Below are positions 49,293 to 57,638 of a stretch of 64,000 nt of DNA, one piece after another (within the stretch, counting starts at the first letter, position 1; each line of letters starts with the position of its first letter). Source of the DNA: Actinoplanes philippinensis (GTDB taxonomy: Bacteria; Actinomycetota; Actinomycetes; Mycobacteriales; Micromonosporaceae); contig NZ_FONV01000014.1 of NCBI RefSeq assembly GCF_900113015.1, forward strand, positions 223,772 to 287,771. Direction: 5' to 3'. A program made the position numbers and the translations under genes. The notes under the pieces are model-generated. The model was given only the letters and a program-made list of their open reading frames with translations, ran no database searches and had not been told where the DNA came from.

Positions 49293-50936
49293 GTGGAGAC
49301 ATCCGAGGCGGGTCTGGCATCCGGACGGGTGGGCGCCGCCTCCATCGCCTTCGTCGGCGTGGCCGCGACCGCCCCGATCGTAACTCTGGTCACCGTGGTC
49401 CCGGCCGCACTCGCCACCGGCGCCGGCCCGCTCGTGCCCTGGTCGTTCGCGGTGGCCGGGCTGGTGCTGCTGTTCTTCTGCGCGGGGCAGGCCGCGATGA
49501 TCCGGCGGTTCCCGAGCGCGGGAGCGGCGTACACACAGGTCGCCCACGGGCTCGGCCGGCCCGGCGGTGTCGTCGCCGCCTGGCTCGCGATCGCCGGCTA
49601 CCAGGCGATCCAGTTCGGTCTGTACGCGCTGGCCGGTCTCGCCGCCGCGCCGCTGCTGAGCAGCTTTCTCGGCCTGACCGCCCCGTGGTGGGCGGTGGCC
49701 GCCGCCTGCTGGGCGATCGTCGCGCTCTGCGGGACGATGCGCATCGAGGTGACCGCCGCGCTGATCGGGCTCGTCGCGGTCGCGCAGACGGCCGTGCTGG
49801 CCGGCGTGGGCGCGGCCGGCGTGCTGCAGCCCGCCGACGGCCGGGTCACCGCCGACACGATCCGGGTCGCCGGGCCGGCCCTGCTCGACCGCCCGGCGCT
49901 CGGGCTTCTCCTGGCCGTCGCGGCGCTCGCTTTCGCCGGGCTCGAGTCGTCCGCCGGATACGCCGAGGAGGGCTTCCAGCCGCGGCGCAGCGCCGGGTTC
50001 GGCGGCTACTGGGCGGTGCTCCTGCTCACCCTGCTCCTCGGGGGCTTCGCCTGGTCGATGATCGTCGCCGCCGGGCCGGACCGGGTCGCCACCGCCGCCG
50101 CCCGGGGTCCGGAGCTGCTCTTCGACCTGGCCGCCGAGCGGCTCTCCCCGTGGGCGGTCACGCTCAGCCGGGTGATGCTGCTCGCCGGGGTGCTGGCGGC
50201 GATCCTGGCGCTGCACACGGCCATCACCCGCTACCTGTACGCCCTCGGCCGGGAACGGGTGCTCCCGGGTGTGCTCGGCCGGACCCGTCGCCGGACCGCC
50301 GCGCCACGCGCCGCCTCGGTGACCCAGTCGCTGATCGCGGGCGCCGCGCTGGCCGGAGCACACGCCGCCGGCGCCGGCCCCGGGCCGCGTACCGCGCGCT
50401 GGCTGATCACCGGTGGGTCCCTCAGCATCCTGACGCTGTTGCTGCTCGTGTCGGTGGCCGCGCTGCTGCGCCTCAACCGTGTCCCCGGCCCCGAAGGGCC
50501 GTGGAGCCGCTTTCTCGCGCCCGTTCTGTCCACAGTGTCCCTCGGGGCCCTGGCCGTCCTGGCGTTCCGCGACCTGCCCGCGCTGCTCGCCCTGCCACCC
50601 GGATATCCACTGGTCAAGGTGATCCCGGCGGCCCTCGCGGCGAGCGTTCTGCTGGGTGTCGGGCACGCCCTGCTGCTCCGCCGCCTCCGCCCGGTGATCT
50701 ACGCCGGCATCGGCCTGGCCGGCACGCCGGTCGTGATCACCCCGCCACCGCCGCCGCACGCCGAGCCCGCCCCGGCCGCCCCTGGCCCTGCCTCGGTTGC
50801 CGCCGGATCCGCCTCCGCCGCTGAGCCTCCGAAAATCCCTCGCCAGCGAGACCCCGGCGCCCATCGCCCGGAACGGGTCGACCGAAACCAGACTGGCATC
50901 GCGCCCGCTGGGGTCGAGGGCTCCGAAATCGGCTAG
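49293..50936 (+). CDS. APC family amino acid permease
   Basis: 547 residues with about 12 membrane helices. The APC consensus is visible in GAASIAFVGVAATAPIVTL near the start and FAGLESSAGYAEEGFQPRR in TM6. The C-terminal ~75 residues are Pro/Ala-rich and soluble; the last 13 codons and the stop lie inside a long inverted repeat. GTG at 49293 is chosen; an earlier in-frame start at 49215 would overlap the divergent promoter. Substrate unknown. Confidence 0.83.
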   Translation: METSEAGLASGRVGAASIAFVGVAATAPIVTLVTVVPAALATGAGPLVPWSFAVAGLVLLFFCAGQAAMIRRFPSAGAAYTQVAHGLGRPGGVVAAWLAIAGYQAIQFGLYALAGLAAAPLLSSFLGLTAPWWAVAAACWAIVALCGTMRIEVTAALIGLVAVAQTAVLAGVGAAGVLQPADGRVTADTIRVAGPALLDRPALGLLLAVAALAFAGLESSAGYAEEGFQPRRSAGFGGYWAVLLLTLLLGGFAWSMIVAAGPDRVATAAARGPELLFDLAAERLSPWAVTLSRVMLLAGVLAAILALHTAITRYLYALGRERVLPGVLGRTRRRTAAPRAASVTQSLIAGAALAGAHAAGAGPGPRTARWLITGGSLSILTLLLLVSVAALLRLNRVPGPEGPWSRFLAPVLSTVSLGALAVLAFRDLPALLALPPGYPLVKVIPAALAASVLLGVGHALLLRRLRPVIYAGIGLAGTPVVITPPPPPHAEPAPAAPGPASVAAGSASAAEPPKIPRQRDPGAHRPERVDRNQTGIAPAGVEGSEIG

Positions 50937-50991
50937 GCGAAGCCGTGGTCGATTTCGGAGCCCTCGACCCCAGCTTCTCGGGGCGCGATGC
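50896..50991. repeat. Long inverted repeat spanning the permease stop codon
   Basis: A perfect 25-bp core (50907-50931 and 50950-50974, arms starting GCTGGGGTCGAGGGCTCC) continues outward with an 11-bp pair GCATCGCGCCC (50896-50906) and GGGCGCGATGC (50981-50991), after a 6-nt bulge on the right side. The loop is 18 nt and contains the permease stop. It lies between converging genes and can act as a terminator, but its length is unusual for one. Confidence 0.85.
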
Positions 50992-51018
50992 AGCGAGCCG
51001 GAGGCGAAGCAATTTAAC

Positions 51019-51519
51019 TCAGCCGAAGAAGTCCTGGACCTGGGTGAGCGTCAGGTAGCCCTGTGGCTCCAGTTCCCGGGGGATCGACGGCAGGCTCCGG
51101 GCGGTCACCGGCCCTTCGCCGGCCCCCTCGGGTGCGGCGGACGGCGCCGGGGTGGGCGGCAGGCCGGGCAGGGCCATCGCCTCCCGGATCACCTCGAACA
51201 TGGTGCGCACCTCGGTGGACGCCCGGTGGGCGAGTTCGTCGTGCCCGGTGCCGGCCGGGGGGAGCGCGCAGGTGAAGTTGGCCCGGAGGTGGTCGCCGAC
51301 CCGCCGGATGTCGGCGCTGGGGCGCAGGTGGTCGAGCCGGCCTTCGGTGACGATGCCGAGTTCGCAGCCGCGGAAGCCGGATCCCTGCCACCACTGCTGC
51401 CAGCCTGGGTCGGCGTCCAGGGTCCGTACGGCGTGCCGCAGCGCCCGCAGATAGTGCCGCGGCTGCTGGCCGTCCCGAGTTGCCGTCCCCAGCCGCGGGT
51501 GGAGCCAGAACTCGTCCAT
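51019..51519 (-). CDS. Hypothetical protein
   Basis: 166 residues, not recognised. It has a Trp-rich helical part (GWQQWWQGSGFRGCELGI) and a Pro/Ala-rich C-terminal third with 'PTPAPSAAPEGAGEGP', and ends LTLTQVQDFFG. No signal peptide or membrane helix. ATG at 51519 (MDEFWLHPRLG) is preferred over an in-frame TTG at 51537. It diverges from the MarR gene with 95 bp between starts. Confidence 0.65.
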   Translation of the reverse strand: MDEFWLHPRLGTATRDGQQPRHYLRALRHAVRTLDADPGWQQWWQGSGFRGCELGIVTEGRLDHLRPSADIRRVGDHLRANFTCALPPAGTGHDELAHRASTEVRTMFEVIREAMALPGLPPTPAPSAAPEGAGEGPVTARSLPSIPRELEPQGYLTLTQVQDFFG

Positions 51520-51614
51520 GGTTCGCAATGGTCGCAAATCAGACGGCGCTCGGCAGGGATTCCGGGCTCGCGCGTCGGAGTGGATTACATAAGCACGTGA
51601 TATGACTTCCGACC

Positions 51615-52028
51615 GTGAACATCGTGTCGACCCTCGACCGCCTGCACGCCGGTCTGCGCCGGATCGCGCCGCGCCACGAGATCAGCCTCATCGCGGCCTC
51701 GACGCTGGCCCGGCTGGAGCGGTCCGGCCCGCAGCGCCTCAGTGACCTGCACGACCCCGAGGGCGTCTCGCAGCCCGCGATGACCCAGCTGATCACGCGG
51801 TTGGAGCGGGACGGTCTGGCCACCCGCGGCAGCGATCCGGCCGACGGGCGGGCCGTCCGGGTCGCCGTCACCGACGCGGGACGGGCCGCGGTGGCCCGCC
51901 GCCGCGGCGCCCATGCCGAGGGGGTCGCGCGCGCCTTCCGGCAGCTCTCCGCCGAGGAGCGGGCCATCATCCTGACCGCGGTGCCCGCTCTGGATCGGCT
52001 GAGCGAGTTGCTGCGTACGCCTGATTAG
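51615..52028 (+). CDS. MarR family transcriptional regulator
   Basis: 137 residues with a winged helix: RLSDLHDPEGVSQPAMTQLI as recognition region and DGLATRGSDPADGRAVRVAV as the wing. GTG at 51615 lacks a binding site; TATGAC at 51601-51606 lies 8 nt upstream, so it may be leaderless. CATA-N9-TATG at 51588-51604 with a CACGTG centre overlaps this -10 and could be its own operator. It may control the divergent hypothetical gene or the peptidase downstream. Confidence 0.87.
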   Translation: MNIVSTLDRLHAGLRRIAPRHEISLIAASTLARLERSGPQRLSDLHDPEGVSQPAMTQLITRLERDGLATRGSDPADGRAVRVAVTDAGRAAVARRRGAHAEGVARAFRQLSAEERAIILTAVPALDRLSELLRTPD

Positions 52029-52139
52029 CACCATTAATCCGTAAAAAGCACCTTATGGAGTGGCGGTTCGGCGTGGACGGGTGATGGGTCCCGTTAAGCC
52101 CTTGACCATATGGACTTAAACGGACACAAGGGGCTTGGT

Positions 52140-53708
52140 ATGAGTAGATTCTGGGCGGCCGCCTTCGCGGTGGCGCTCGGTACGGTCGGCGTCGCGGTGA
52201 CCGAGGCGCAGGCCGGGACGGCTCGCGGCGAACCGGCGCCGATCGCCTGGAGCGCCTGCGGCGAGGGCGCGCTGAAGCAGCAGGGTGCCGAGTGCGGATT
52301 CCTGTCCGTGCCACTCGACTACGCGAAGCCGGACGGGGCCAAGATCGAGATCGCCGTCTCGCGGATCAAGGCCACCGCGCCCGCCGACAAACGCCAGGGC
52401 CCCATCCTGGTCAACCCGGGCGGGCCGGGCGGCTCCGGTCTGGGGATGGCCACGCTCGGCCAGCACGTGCCGAGGCAGGTCGGCGCCGCCTACGACTGGA
52501 TCGGCTTCGACCCGCGCGGCGTGGGCGCCAGCAAGCCGAAACTCACCTGCGACAGCACATACACCGGGTACAACCGGCCGCCGTACGTGCCGGCCACCCC
52601 GGAGATCGAGAAAGCCTGGCAGGCCCGGACCAAGGCGTACGCGGTGGCCTGCGCCAAGGCCGGCGGCGCCCTTCTGGACAACATGCGCAGCGAGGACACG
52701 GTCCGCGACATCGAGCGGATCCGGGTCGCCCTCGGCGCCGAGAAGATCAGCTTCTACGGCTTCTCGTACGGCACCTACCTCGGCCAGATCTACGCCACCC
52801 GCCACCCGGAGCGGGTGCACCGGATGGTTCTCGACGGCGTCGTCGACCCCGGACGGGTCTGGTACAAATCGAACCTCGACCAGGACGTCGCCTTCGACAA
52901 GTCGATCAAGGTCTACTTCGCCTGGATCGCCAAGTACGACGCGGTTTACCACCTGGGCCGTACCGCTGCCGATGTGGAGAAGCTCTACTACCGGCAGCTC
53001 GACGAGCTGGCGAGGAAGCCGGCCGGAAAGATCGGGCCGGCCGAGCTGACCGACGTCTTCCTGCAGCCCGGCTACTACGTCTTCGGCTGGGAGGAGACGG
53101 CCCGCGCGTTCTCGGCATGGGTGCACCGCCAGGATTCGGCCCCGCTCAAGGCGCTCTTCGACGAGAACCACGAGCAGACCGAGGGCGCCGACAACAGCTA
53201 CGCGGTCTACCTGGCCGTCCAGTGCACCGACGCGCCGTGGCCGGACGACTGGACGAGGTGGCAGCGCGACAACTGGCGGGTGCACCGGAAGGCGCCGTTC
53301 GAGACGTGGGGCAACGCCTGGTACAACGCGCCCTGCCGGCACTGGGCCGGTCACGCCGGCGCCCCGGTCGAGGTGAACGGCGCTCAGGCCCCGCCGATCC
53401 TGTTGATCAACGAGACGCTGGACGCGGCCACCCCGTACTCCGGCGCTCTGGAGGCCCGCCGCCGCTTTCCGCGGTCGGCGCTGCTTGAGGGCATCGGCGG
53501 CACCACTCACGCCGGCTCGCTCTTCGGCAACGCCTGCGTCGACAACACGATCGCCGACTACCTGGCCGCCGGCACGCTGCCCGGCCGGGTCAAGGCGGAC
53601 CGCTCCGACAAGCAGTGCGAGCCGATCGCCAAGCCGACGCCGCTGGCGGCCGACGGCAAGAGCGCGCCCACCGAACGGCTCCGGCTGCAGCGCGACTTCG
53701 TCAGGTAA
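52140..53708 (+). CDS. Secreted alpha/beta hydrolase, tripeptidyl aminopeptidase family
   Basis: 522 residues. A Sec signal peptide (about 1-25, ending TEAQA) is followed by the hydrolase core with nucleophile S209 in GFSYGTYLGQIYA and oxyanion loop NPGGPGGSGL. The C-terminal TAP-like domain supplies the Asp and His (LINETLDAATPYSGA; GTTHAGS). Related Streptomyces enzymes (Slp/Tap) remove tripeptides from secreted proteins. ATG at 52140 has AAGGGG 6 nt upstream; an earlier in-frame ATG at 52110 has none. Confidence 0.9.
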   Translation: MSRFWAAAFAVALGTVGVAVTEAQAGTARGEPAPIAWSACGEGALKQQGAECGFLSVPLDYAKPDGAKIEIAVSRIKATAPADKRQGPILVNPGGPGGSGLGMATLGQHVPRQVGAAYDWIGFDPRGVGASKPKLTCDSTYTGYNRPPYVPATPEIEKAWQARTKAYAVACAKAGGALLDNMRSEDTVRDIERIRVALGAEKISFYGFSYGTYLGQIYATRHPERVHRMVLDGVVDPGRVWYKSNLDQDVAFDKSIKVYFAWIAKYDAVYHLGRTAADVEKLYYRQLDELARKPAGKIGPAELTDVFLQPGYYVFGWEETARAFSAWVHRQDSAPLKALFDENHEQTEGADNSYAVYLAVQCTDAPWPDDWTRWQRDNWRVHRKAPFETWGNAWYNAPCRHWAGHAGAPVEVNGAQAPPILLINETLDAATPYSGALEARRRFPRSALLEGIGGTTHAGSLFGNACVDNTIADYLAAGTLPGRVKADRSDKQCEPIAKPTPLAADGKSAPTERLRLQRDFVR

Positions 53709-53717
53709 CCGGGACCG

Positions 53718-53745
53718 CGGCCCGGTGGCGTACGCCACCGGGCCG
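53718..53745 (+). terminator. Terminator after the aminopeptidase gene
   Basis: Arms CGGCCCGGTGGCG (53718-53730) and CGCCACCGGGCCG (53733-53745), 13 bp, 10 bp after the stop codon and before the promoter of the next gene. Confidence 0.82.
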
Positions 53746-53762
53746 TTGACCAGCTCGTGAGC

Positions 53763-53768
53763 TATGCT
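53763..53768 (+). promoter_or_regulatory. -10 element of the Mn riboswitch transcript
   Basis: TATGCT at 53763-53768 would start RNA at about 53775, exactly where the riboswitch P1 stem begins. A TTGACC at 53746 is too close (11 bp) to be its -35. Confidence 0.45.
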
Positions 53769-53774
53769 CGGTCG

Positions 53775-53880
53775 CGCGAAGGGGAGTAGCTCCCAATGTC
53801 GCGGTCGACATACTGACCCCGGTTCTCCGGGTTCCGGCCGCGCGGCCTCGTTTCGGGGCGAGCGAGACCTTCGACCAGGC
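53775..53880 (+). promoter_or_regulatory. yybP-ykoY manganese riboswitch
   Basis: The 5' block CGAAGGGGAGTAGCTCCC (53777-53794) and the 3' block GAGACCTTCG (53864-53873) match the yybP-ykoY consensus and pair as P1 (CGAAGG with CCTTCG). Between them are two hairpin regions. A possible competing hairpin uses GACCAGGCC (53873-53881) and GGCCGGGTC (53894-53902) with one mismatch. Binding of Mn2+ is expected to turn on the transporter gene that follows. Confidence 0.9.
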
Positions 53881-53949
53881 CGTATTCGTTTATGGCCGGG
53901 TCGAGGTCGCCCTGCGCCAAGGCCCGGTCATGGTCACCGGGAGTTTCTT

Positions 53950-54537
53950 GTGGATGGTTTCCTAGCCGCGCTGGCGATCAGCTTCGCGGTCATCTTCGTC
54001 GCCGAGCTCGGCGACAAATCGCAGCTGATGGCGATGACGTTCGCCACCCGGTTCAAGACCTTGCCGGTGCTGATCGGGATCACCGTGGCCACCGCCGTGG
54101 TCCACCTCGTCTCGGTCGGCATCGGGTACGGTCTCGGCGCCACCCTCCCGACCGGCTGGATCTCGCTGATCGCCGGTATCGCGTTCCTCGGCTTCGGCGC
54201 CTGGACCCTGCGCGGCGACTCGCTGACCGACGACGAGAAGGGCAAGGCCGAACGCTCCACCGGCTCGGCGATCTGGGCCGTCGGCGGCGCGTTCTTCCTG
54301 GCCGAACTCGGTGACAAGACCATGCTGGCGACCATCACCCTGGCCACCCAGCACGGCTGGTTCGGTGTCTGGGTCGGCTCGACGGTCGGCATGGTCGCCG
54401 CCGACGCGCTGGCCATTCTCGTCGGCCGATACCTGGGTAGACATCTACCGGAAAAGGTCATCAAGTACGGAGCTGCCGCACTCTTCGCTATCTTCGGCAT
54501 CTGGTTGATCGCCGAAGGTGTGATCGAACTGCGATAA
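53950..54537 (+). CDS. TMEM165/GDT1 (UPF0016) family Mn2+/Ca2+ transporter
   Basis: 195 residues, six membrane helices in two repeats, each with the family motif: ELGDKSQLMAM and ELGDKTMLATI. These E-x-G-D-K motifs form the cation pathway of a Mn2+ or Ca2+ exporter. GTG at 53950 has GGGAG 6 nt upstream. The Mn riboswitch in the leader identifies manganese as the likely cargo. Confidence 0.93.
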   Translation: MDGFLAALAISFAVIFVAELGDKSQLMAMTFATRFKTLPVLIGITVATAVVHLVSVGIGYGLGATLPTGWISLIAGIAFLGFGAWTLRGDSLTDDEKGKAERSTGSAIWAVGGAFFLAELGDKTMLATITLATQHGWFGVWVGSTVGMVAADALAILVGRYLGRHLPEKVIKYGAAALFAIFGIWLIAEGVIELR

Positions 54538-54548
54538 AAGGAGCCGCC

Positions 54549-55463
54549 GTGCTGGACTACCGGGCCGAGTTCGACGCCGAAGTCACCCTCGACGGCGGGG
54601 GCGAACTGAGGGCGCGGGGCTTCCGCCTGAACATCCCGCACGCCGACGTCACCGAGTCCGAGATCACCGCGCTGCTCGTCGCCGCGCTCGCCCCGCAACG
54701 GGTGGAGCGCGCCGCCGTCAGCGACGTCCGGATCATCGCCGAACCGCACCCGCCGGCCGACACCGAGGCCGAGCGGGTCCGGTTCGTCGATCTCAGCCAC
54801 GTCATCACGGCCGGGATGGTCACCTCGCCGGGCCTGCCCGGGCCGGAGATCACCCCGCACCTGACCCGGCTCGCGTCCCGCGGCGTCTACGCGCCCGGCA
54901 CCGAGTTCGCCATCGACCGGATCAGCATGCTCGGCAACACCGGCACCTACCTGGACAGCCCGTACCACCGCTACGCCGACGGCGCCGACCTGGCCGGCCT
55001 GCCGCTGGAACGGCTCGCCGGGCTCCCCGCCGTGGTGGTCCGGGCGGTCGGCGGCGACCGTGGCGTCACCGCCGAGATGCTCGCCCACGTCACCGTCGCC
55101 GGCCGGGCCGTGCTGCTGCACACCGGCGGTGACCGGCACTGGGCCACCCCCGGCTACGCGGTCGACGCGCCCTACCTGACCGCCGACGGCGCGCAGCTGC
55201 TCGTCGACCGGGGCGCCGCCCTGGTCGGCATCGACGCGGTCAACATCGACGACGTGTCCCCGGCGGCGGCCGGCGAACGGCCGGCACACACCCTGCTCCT
55301 GGCGGCCGGCATCCCGGTCGTCGAGCACCTGACGAACCTGCGCGAGCTGCCGCCGCTCGGCGCCCGCTTCACCGCCACCCCGCCGCGCGTGGCAGGATTC
55401 GGCGCCTTCCCGGTCCGCGCCTTCGCCACCGTCCCCGCCGACCCCGCCGAGGAGCCAGAATGA
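54549..55463 (+). CDS. Cyclase family protein (kynurenine formamidase-like) with N-terminal extension
   Basis: 304 residues. An N-terminal domain of ~78 residues with no clear family precedes the cyclase domain (FVDLSHVITAGMVTSPGLPG). The metal motif HxGTHxDxPxH reads NTGTYLDSPYH (130-140): D136 and H140 remain while N130 and Y134 replace two histidines. It may be an altered metal enzyme or a non-hydrolase. GTG at 54549 has GGAG 5 nt upstream and follows the transporter gene by 11 bp. Confidence 0.8.
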   Translation: MLDYRAEFDAEVTLDGGGELRARGFRLNIPHADVTESEITALLVAALAPQRVERAAVSDVRIIAEPHPPADTEAERVRFVDLSHVITAGMVTSPGLPGPEITPHLTRLASRGVYAPGTEFAIDRISMLGNTGTYLDSPYHRYADGADLAGLPLERLAGLPAVVVRAVGGDRGVTAEMLAHVTVAGRAVLLHTGGDRHWATPGYAVDAPYLTADGAQLLVDRGAALVGIDAVNIDDVSPAAAGERPAHTLLLAAGIPVVEHLTNLRELPPLGARFTATPPRVAGFGAFPVRAFATVPADPAEEPE

Positions 55464-56740
55464 GCGGCAACGCAGCAGCCGGCGTGAGCGGCGGCGCCGG
55501 CCACGACCGCAACCTGGAGCTGGCCCGCATCCAGCTCGGCCGCGGCGAGCCGGCCGCCGCCGCCGAACTCCTCGGCCCGGTCCTCGCCGCCGAGCCCGAC
55601 CACATCACCGCGCTGGTGCTGATGACCCACGCGCAGCTCGCGCTGAAACGGCCCGACCTCGCCGACGAGCTGGCCCGGCGCGCCGTCGAGCACGCACCCG
55701 AGTGGCCCGACGCGCTGGCCGCGCTCAGCCGGGTGCACACCGAGCTGGGCCGGCACGACGAGGCGATCGCCACGGCCCGGGAGGCGGCACTGCGCCAGCC
55801 GGAGAACCCGTACCGGCACCACCGCCTGGCCTGGGCCCTGCTGGAGGACGGCCGGCGCGCGGTCGAGGCCGAGCATGCCGCCCGCGAGGCGATCCGGCTC
55901 GACCCCGACGAGGCGGACTTCCGGATCACCTACGCCATGGTGATGAAGCAGCTGCACCTCACCGACCGGGCCCGCGCCGCCCTCCGCGACGCTCTGGCCC
56001 TGGCCCCGGACAGCGCGGTGGCCCGGCACGAGCTGGCCGCCCTCGACGTCGTCCACCACCACCCGTTCGCCCTCGGCCGCCTGGCCCGGGGCGCCTCCGG
56101 CCTGGTCGGGGCGTTACGCGCGGATCCCCGCCAGGAGGCCAGCCGCTTCCTGCTGGACGTGGCACTGCGCCAGTTCCTCGTCTACACCGCGATCATCCTG
56201 GTCCTGCTGGCGTACCTCGGCTGGCGCGTCGCCGACTCGTCGCCCGGCGTGGCCCGGCTCTTCGCCGCCCTCGCCGCCCTGGTGCCCGCCGCGTACGCCG
56301 GCTACTTCGTCTCCCGCCTCGACCCCGGACTGCGCTCCTATCTGCGCGGACTGCTCACCCACGGCCGGCAGCGGATCGCCCTGGGCGCCGCCGCGGTCGC
56401 TGTCGTGCCGCTGCTGATCGCCCTGGCCGCACCGGCCGCCTGGCTGCCGTCGCTGCTCGGCACCGCCACGTTCGCCGGCTTCGCCGTCCGCCTGCTGACC
56501 GCCCCCGTCGACGAGCCCGGTGAATCCACCAGAGGCCTGACCAGCCACTCCCTCCTCCTGGTAGCGGGCGTCTTCGCCGCCATCGGCATCGGCGTGATCA
56601 CCACCGAGGTCCTCCCGCCGATCTGGCGCCCACCCGTGGCCCTGGCCGTGTTCGCCGCCACGGCCACCTGCCTGACCCTGATCGCCAGGCGCCGCCGCCG
56701 CTCCACTCCACACCAGGCGGGCCTTTTCCTTCCGCTATGA
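55460..56740 (+). CDS. TPR repeat protein with C-terminal membrane domain
   Basis: 426 residues. About five tetratricopeptide repeats fill residues 15-195 (for example NLELARIQLGRGEPAAAAEL and RVHTELGRHDEAIATAREAA). The rest holds about six membrane helices and ends in a basic tail. It probably scaffolds a membrane complex; partners unknown. ATG overlaps the cyclase gene stop by 4 bp. Confidence 0.82.
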   Translation: MSGNAAAGVSGGAGHDRNLELARIQLGRGEPAAAAELLGPVLAAEPDHITALVLMTHAQLALKRPDLADELARRAVEHAPEWPDALAALSRVHTELGRHDEAIATAREAALRQPENPYRHHRLAWALLEDGRRAVEAEHAAREAIRLDPDEADFRITYAMVMKQLHLTDRARAALRDALALAPDSAVARHELAALDVVHHHPFALGRLARGASGLVGALRADPRQEASRFLLDVALRQFLVYTAIILVLLAYLGWRVADSSPGVARLFAALAALVPAAYAGYFVSRLDPGLRSYLRGLLTHGRQRIALGAAAVAVVPLLIALAAPAAWLPSLLGTATFAGFAVRLLTAPVDEPGESTRGLTSHSLLLVAGVFAAIGIGVITTEVLPPIWRPPVALAVFAATATCLTLIARRRRRSTPHQAGLFLPL

Positions 56741-56878
56741 CCTTTTTGCGGTACGCCGTACCGGAAGAAGGTCTTTAAGGGTGAGCCAATCGCCTTCGGT
56801 GGGCGGGGAGGCTCAGAAATCGTGTGTTTCTGCCGATGTGAACCTCGTGATCCACACCCGTGTCCCCGGAGCGGACCG

Positions 56879-57595
56879 ATGACCGAGCTCGCCCCTTCCC
56901 CGGGCATGGCGGCAGGTGATGCCTCTGCCCGGGCGTTCGCTGATCCGAGTGACCTGGGGGTGGCGCGGGCCGCTGCCCTCTTCGAGCACATGCAGCCGGA
57001 GAAGGCGGCCGAGATGCTGCATCCGGTGCTGGCCGGGCGGCCGGATTCGGCGCCGGGCTGGATCCTGATGGCGCGGATCCGGTTGACGCTGGATCAGGTG
57101 GAGCCGGCGCTGGACGCGGCGAACCGGGCGGTCGAGCTGGCGCCGGAGGACCCGCGGCCGCTGGCGATCGCGAGTCGCGCGCTCACCCTGCTGGGACGGC
57201 ACGAGGAGGCGATGAGCATGGCCTACCGGGCGGTGATCGTCGAGCCGAAGAATCCGCTGTGGCACGACCGGGTGGCGTGGGCGCTGCTGGCCGCGGACCG
57301 GCAGCTCGGGGACGCGGAGCAGGCGGCGCGGACCGCGGTGGGTCTGGATCCGAACGAGGCGCACTACTACTTCACGCACGGGGTGACCCTGGCCGCGCTC
57401 GGGCATGTGGATCAGGCGCGGCAGGCGCTGGAGACGTCGTTGCGGCTGGAGCCGCAGAACCCGGTGGCCCGGCAGCGGCTGGAGGTCCTGAACGGTGCGC
57501 CGCAGCCGGTGGTGGAGAAGAAGAAGCGGGGCTGGCGGCTTTTCGGGCGCAAGGAGCAGGCGAAACCGGTTCGCCCGGAGGAGTTCCGCCCCTGA
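56879..57595 (+). CDS. TPR repeat protein
   Basis: 238 residues. TPR-type helices cover residues 20-215 (AALFEHMQPEKAAEMLHPVL, RALTLLGRHEEAMSMAYRAV), with a Lys/Arg-rich C-terminus and no membrane helix. Sequence resembles the TPR part of the previous protein, so the two may be an old duplication in which one copy carries a membrane domain. ATG at 56879 has GGAG 7 nt upstream. Confidence 0.83.
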   Translation: MTELAPSPGMAAGDASARAFADPSDLGVARAAALFEHMQPEKAAEMLHPVLAGRPDSAPGWILMARIRLTLDQVEPALDAANRAVELAPEDPRPLAIASRALTLLGRHEEAMSMAYRAVIVEPKNPLWHDRVAWALLAADRQLGDAEQAARTAVGLDPNEAHYYFTHGVTLAALGHVDQARQALETSLRLEPQNPVARQRLEVLNGAPQPVVEKKKRGWRLFGRKEQAKPVRPEEFRP

Positions 57596-57625
57596 AAGCC
57601 GGGCACCGACACAATACCGCACAAG

Positions 57626-57631
57626 TAATAA
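57626..57631 (+). promoter_or_regulatory. -10 element for leaderless LamG gene
   Basis: TAATAA in an unusually AT-rich stretch ends 7 nt before ATG 57639; no Shine-Dalgarno sequence. Fits a leaderless start. Confidence 0.45.
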
Positions 57632-57638
57632 TCCGGAC

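Noticed and set aside
47240..50824. Nearly 1200-codon open frame on the plus strand over the GGDEF-EAL and permease genes
   Set aside because: Antisense to a clear GGDEF-EAL gene and out of frame with the permease; composition is typical of GC-rich shadows.
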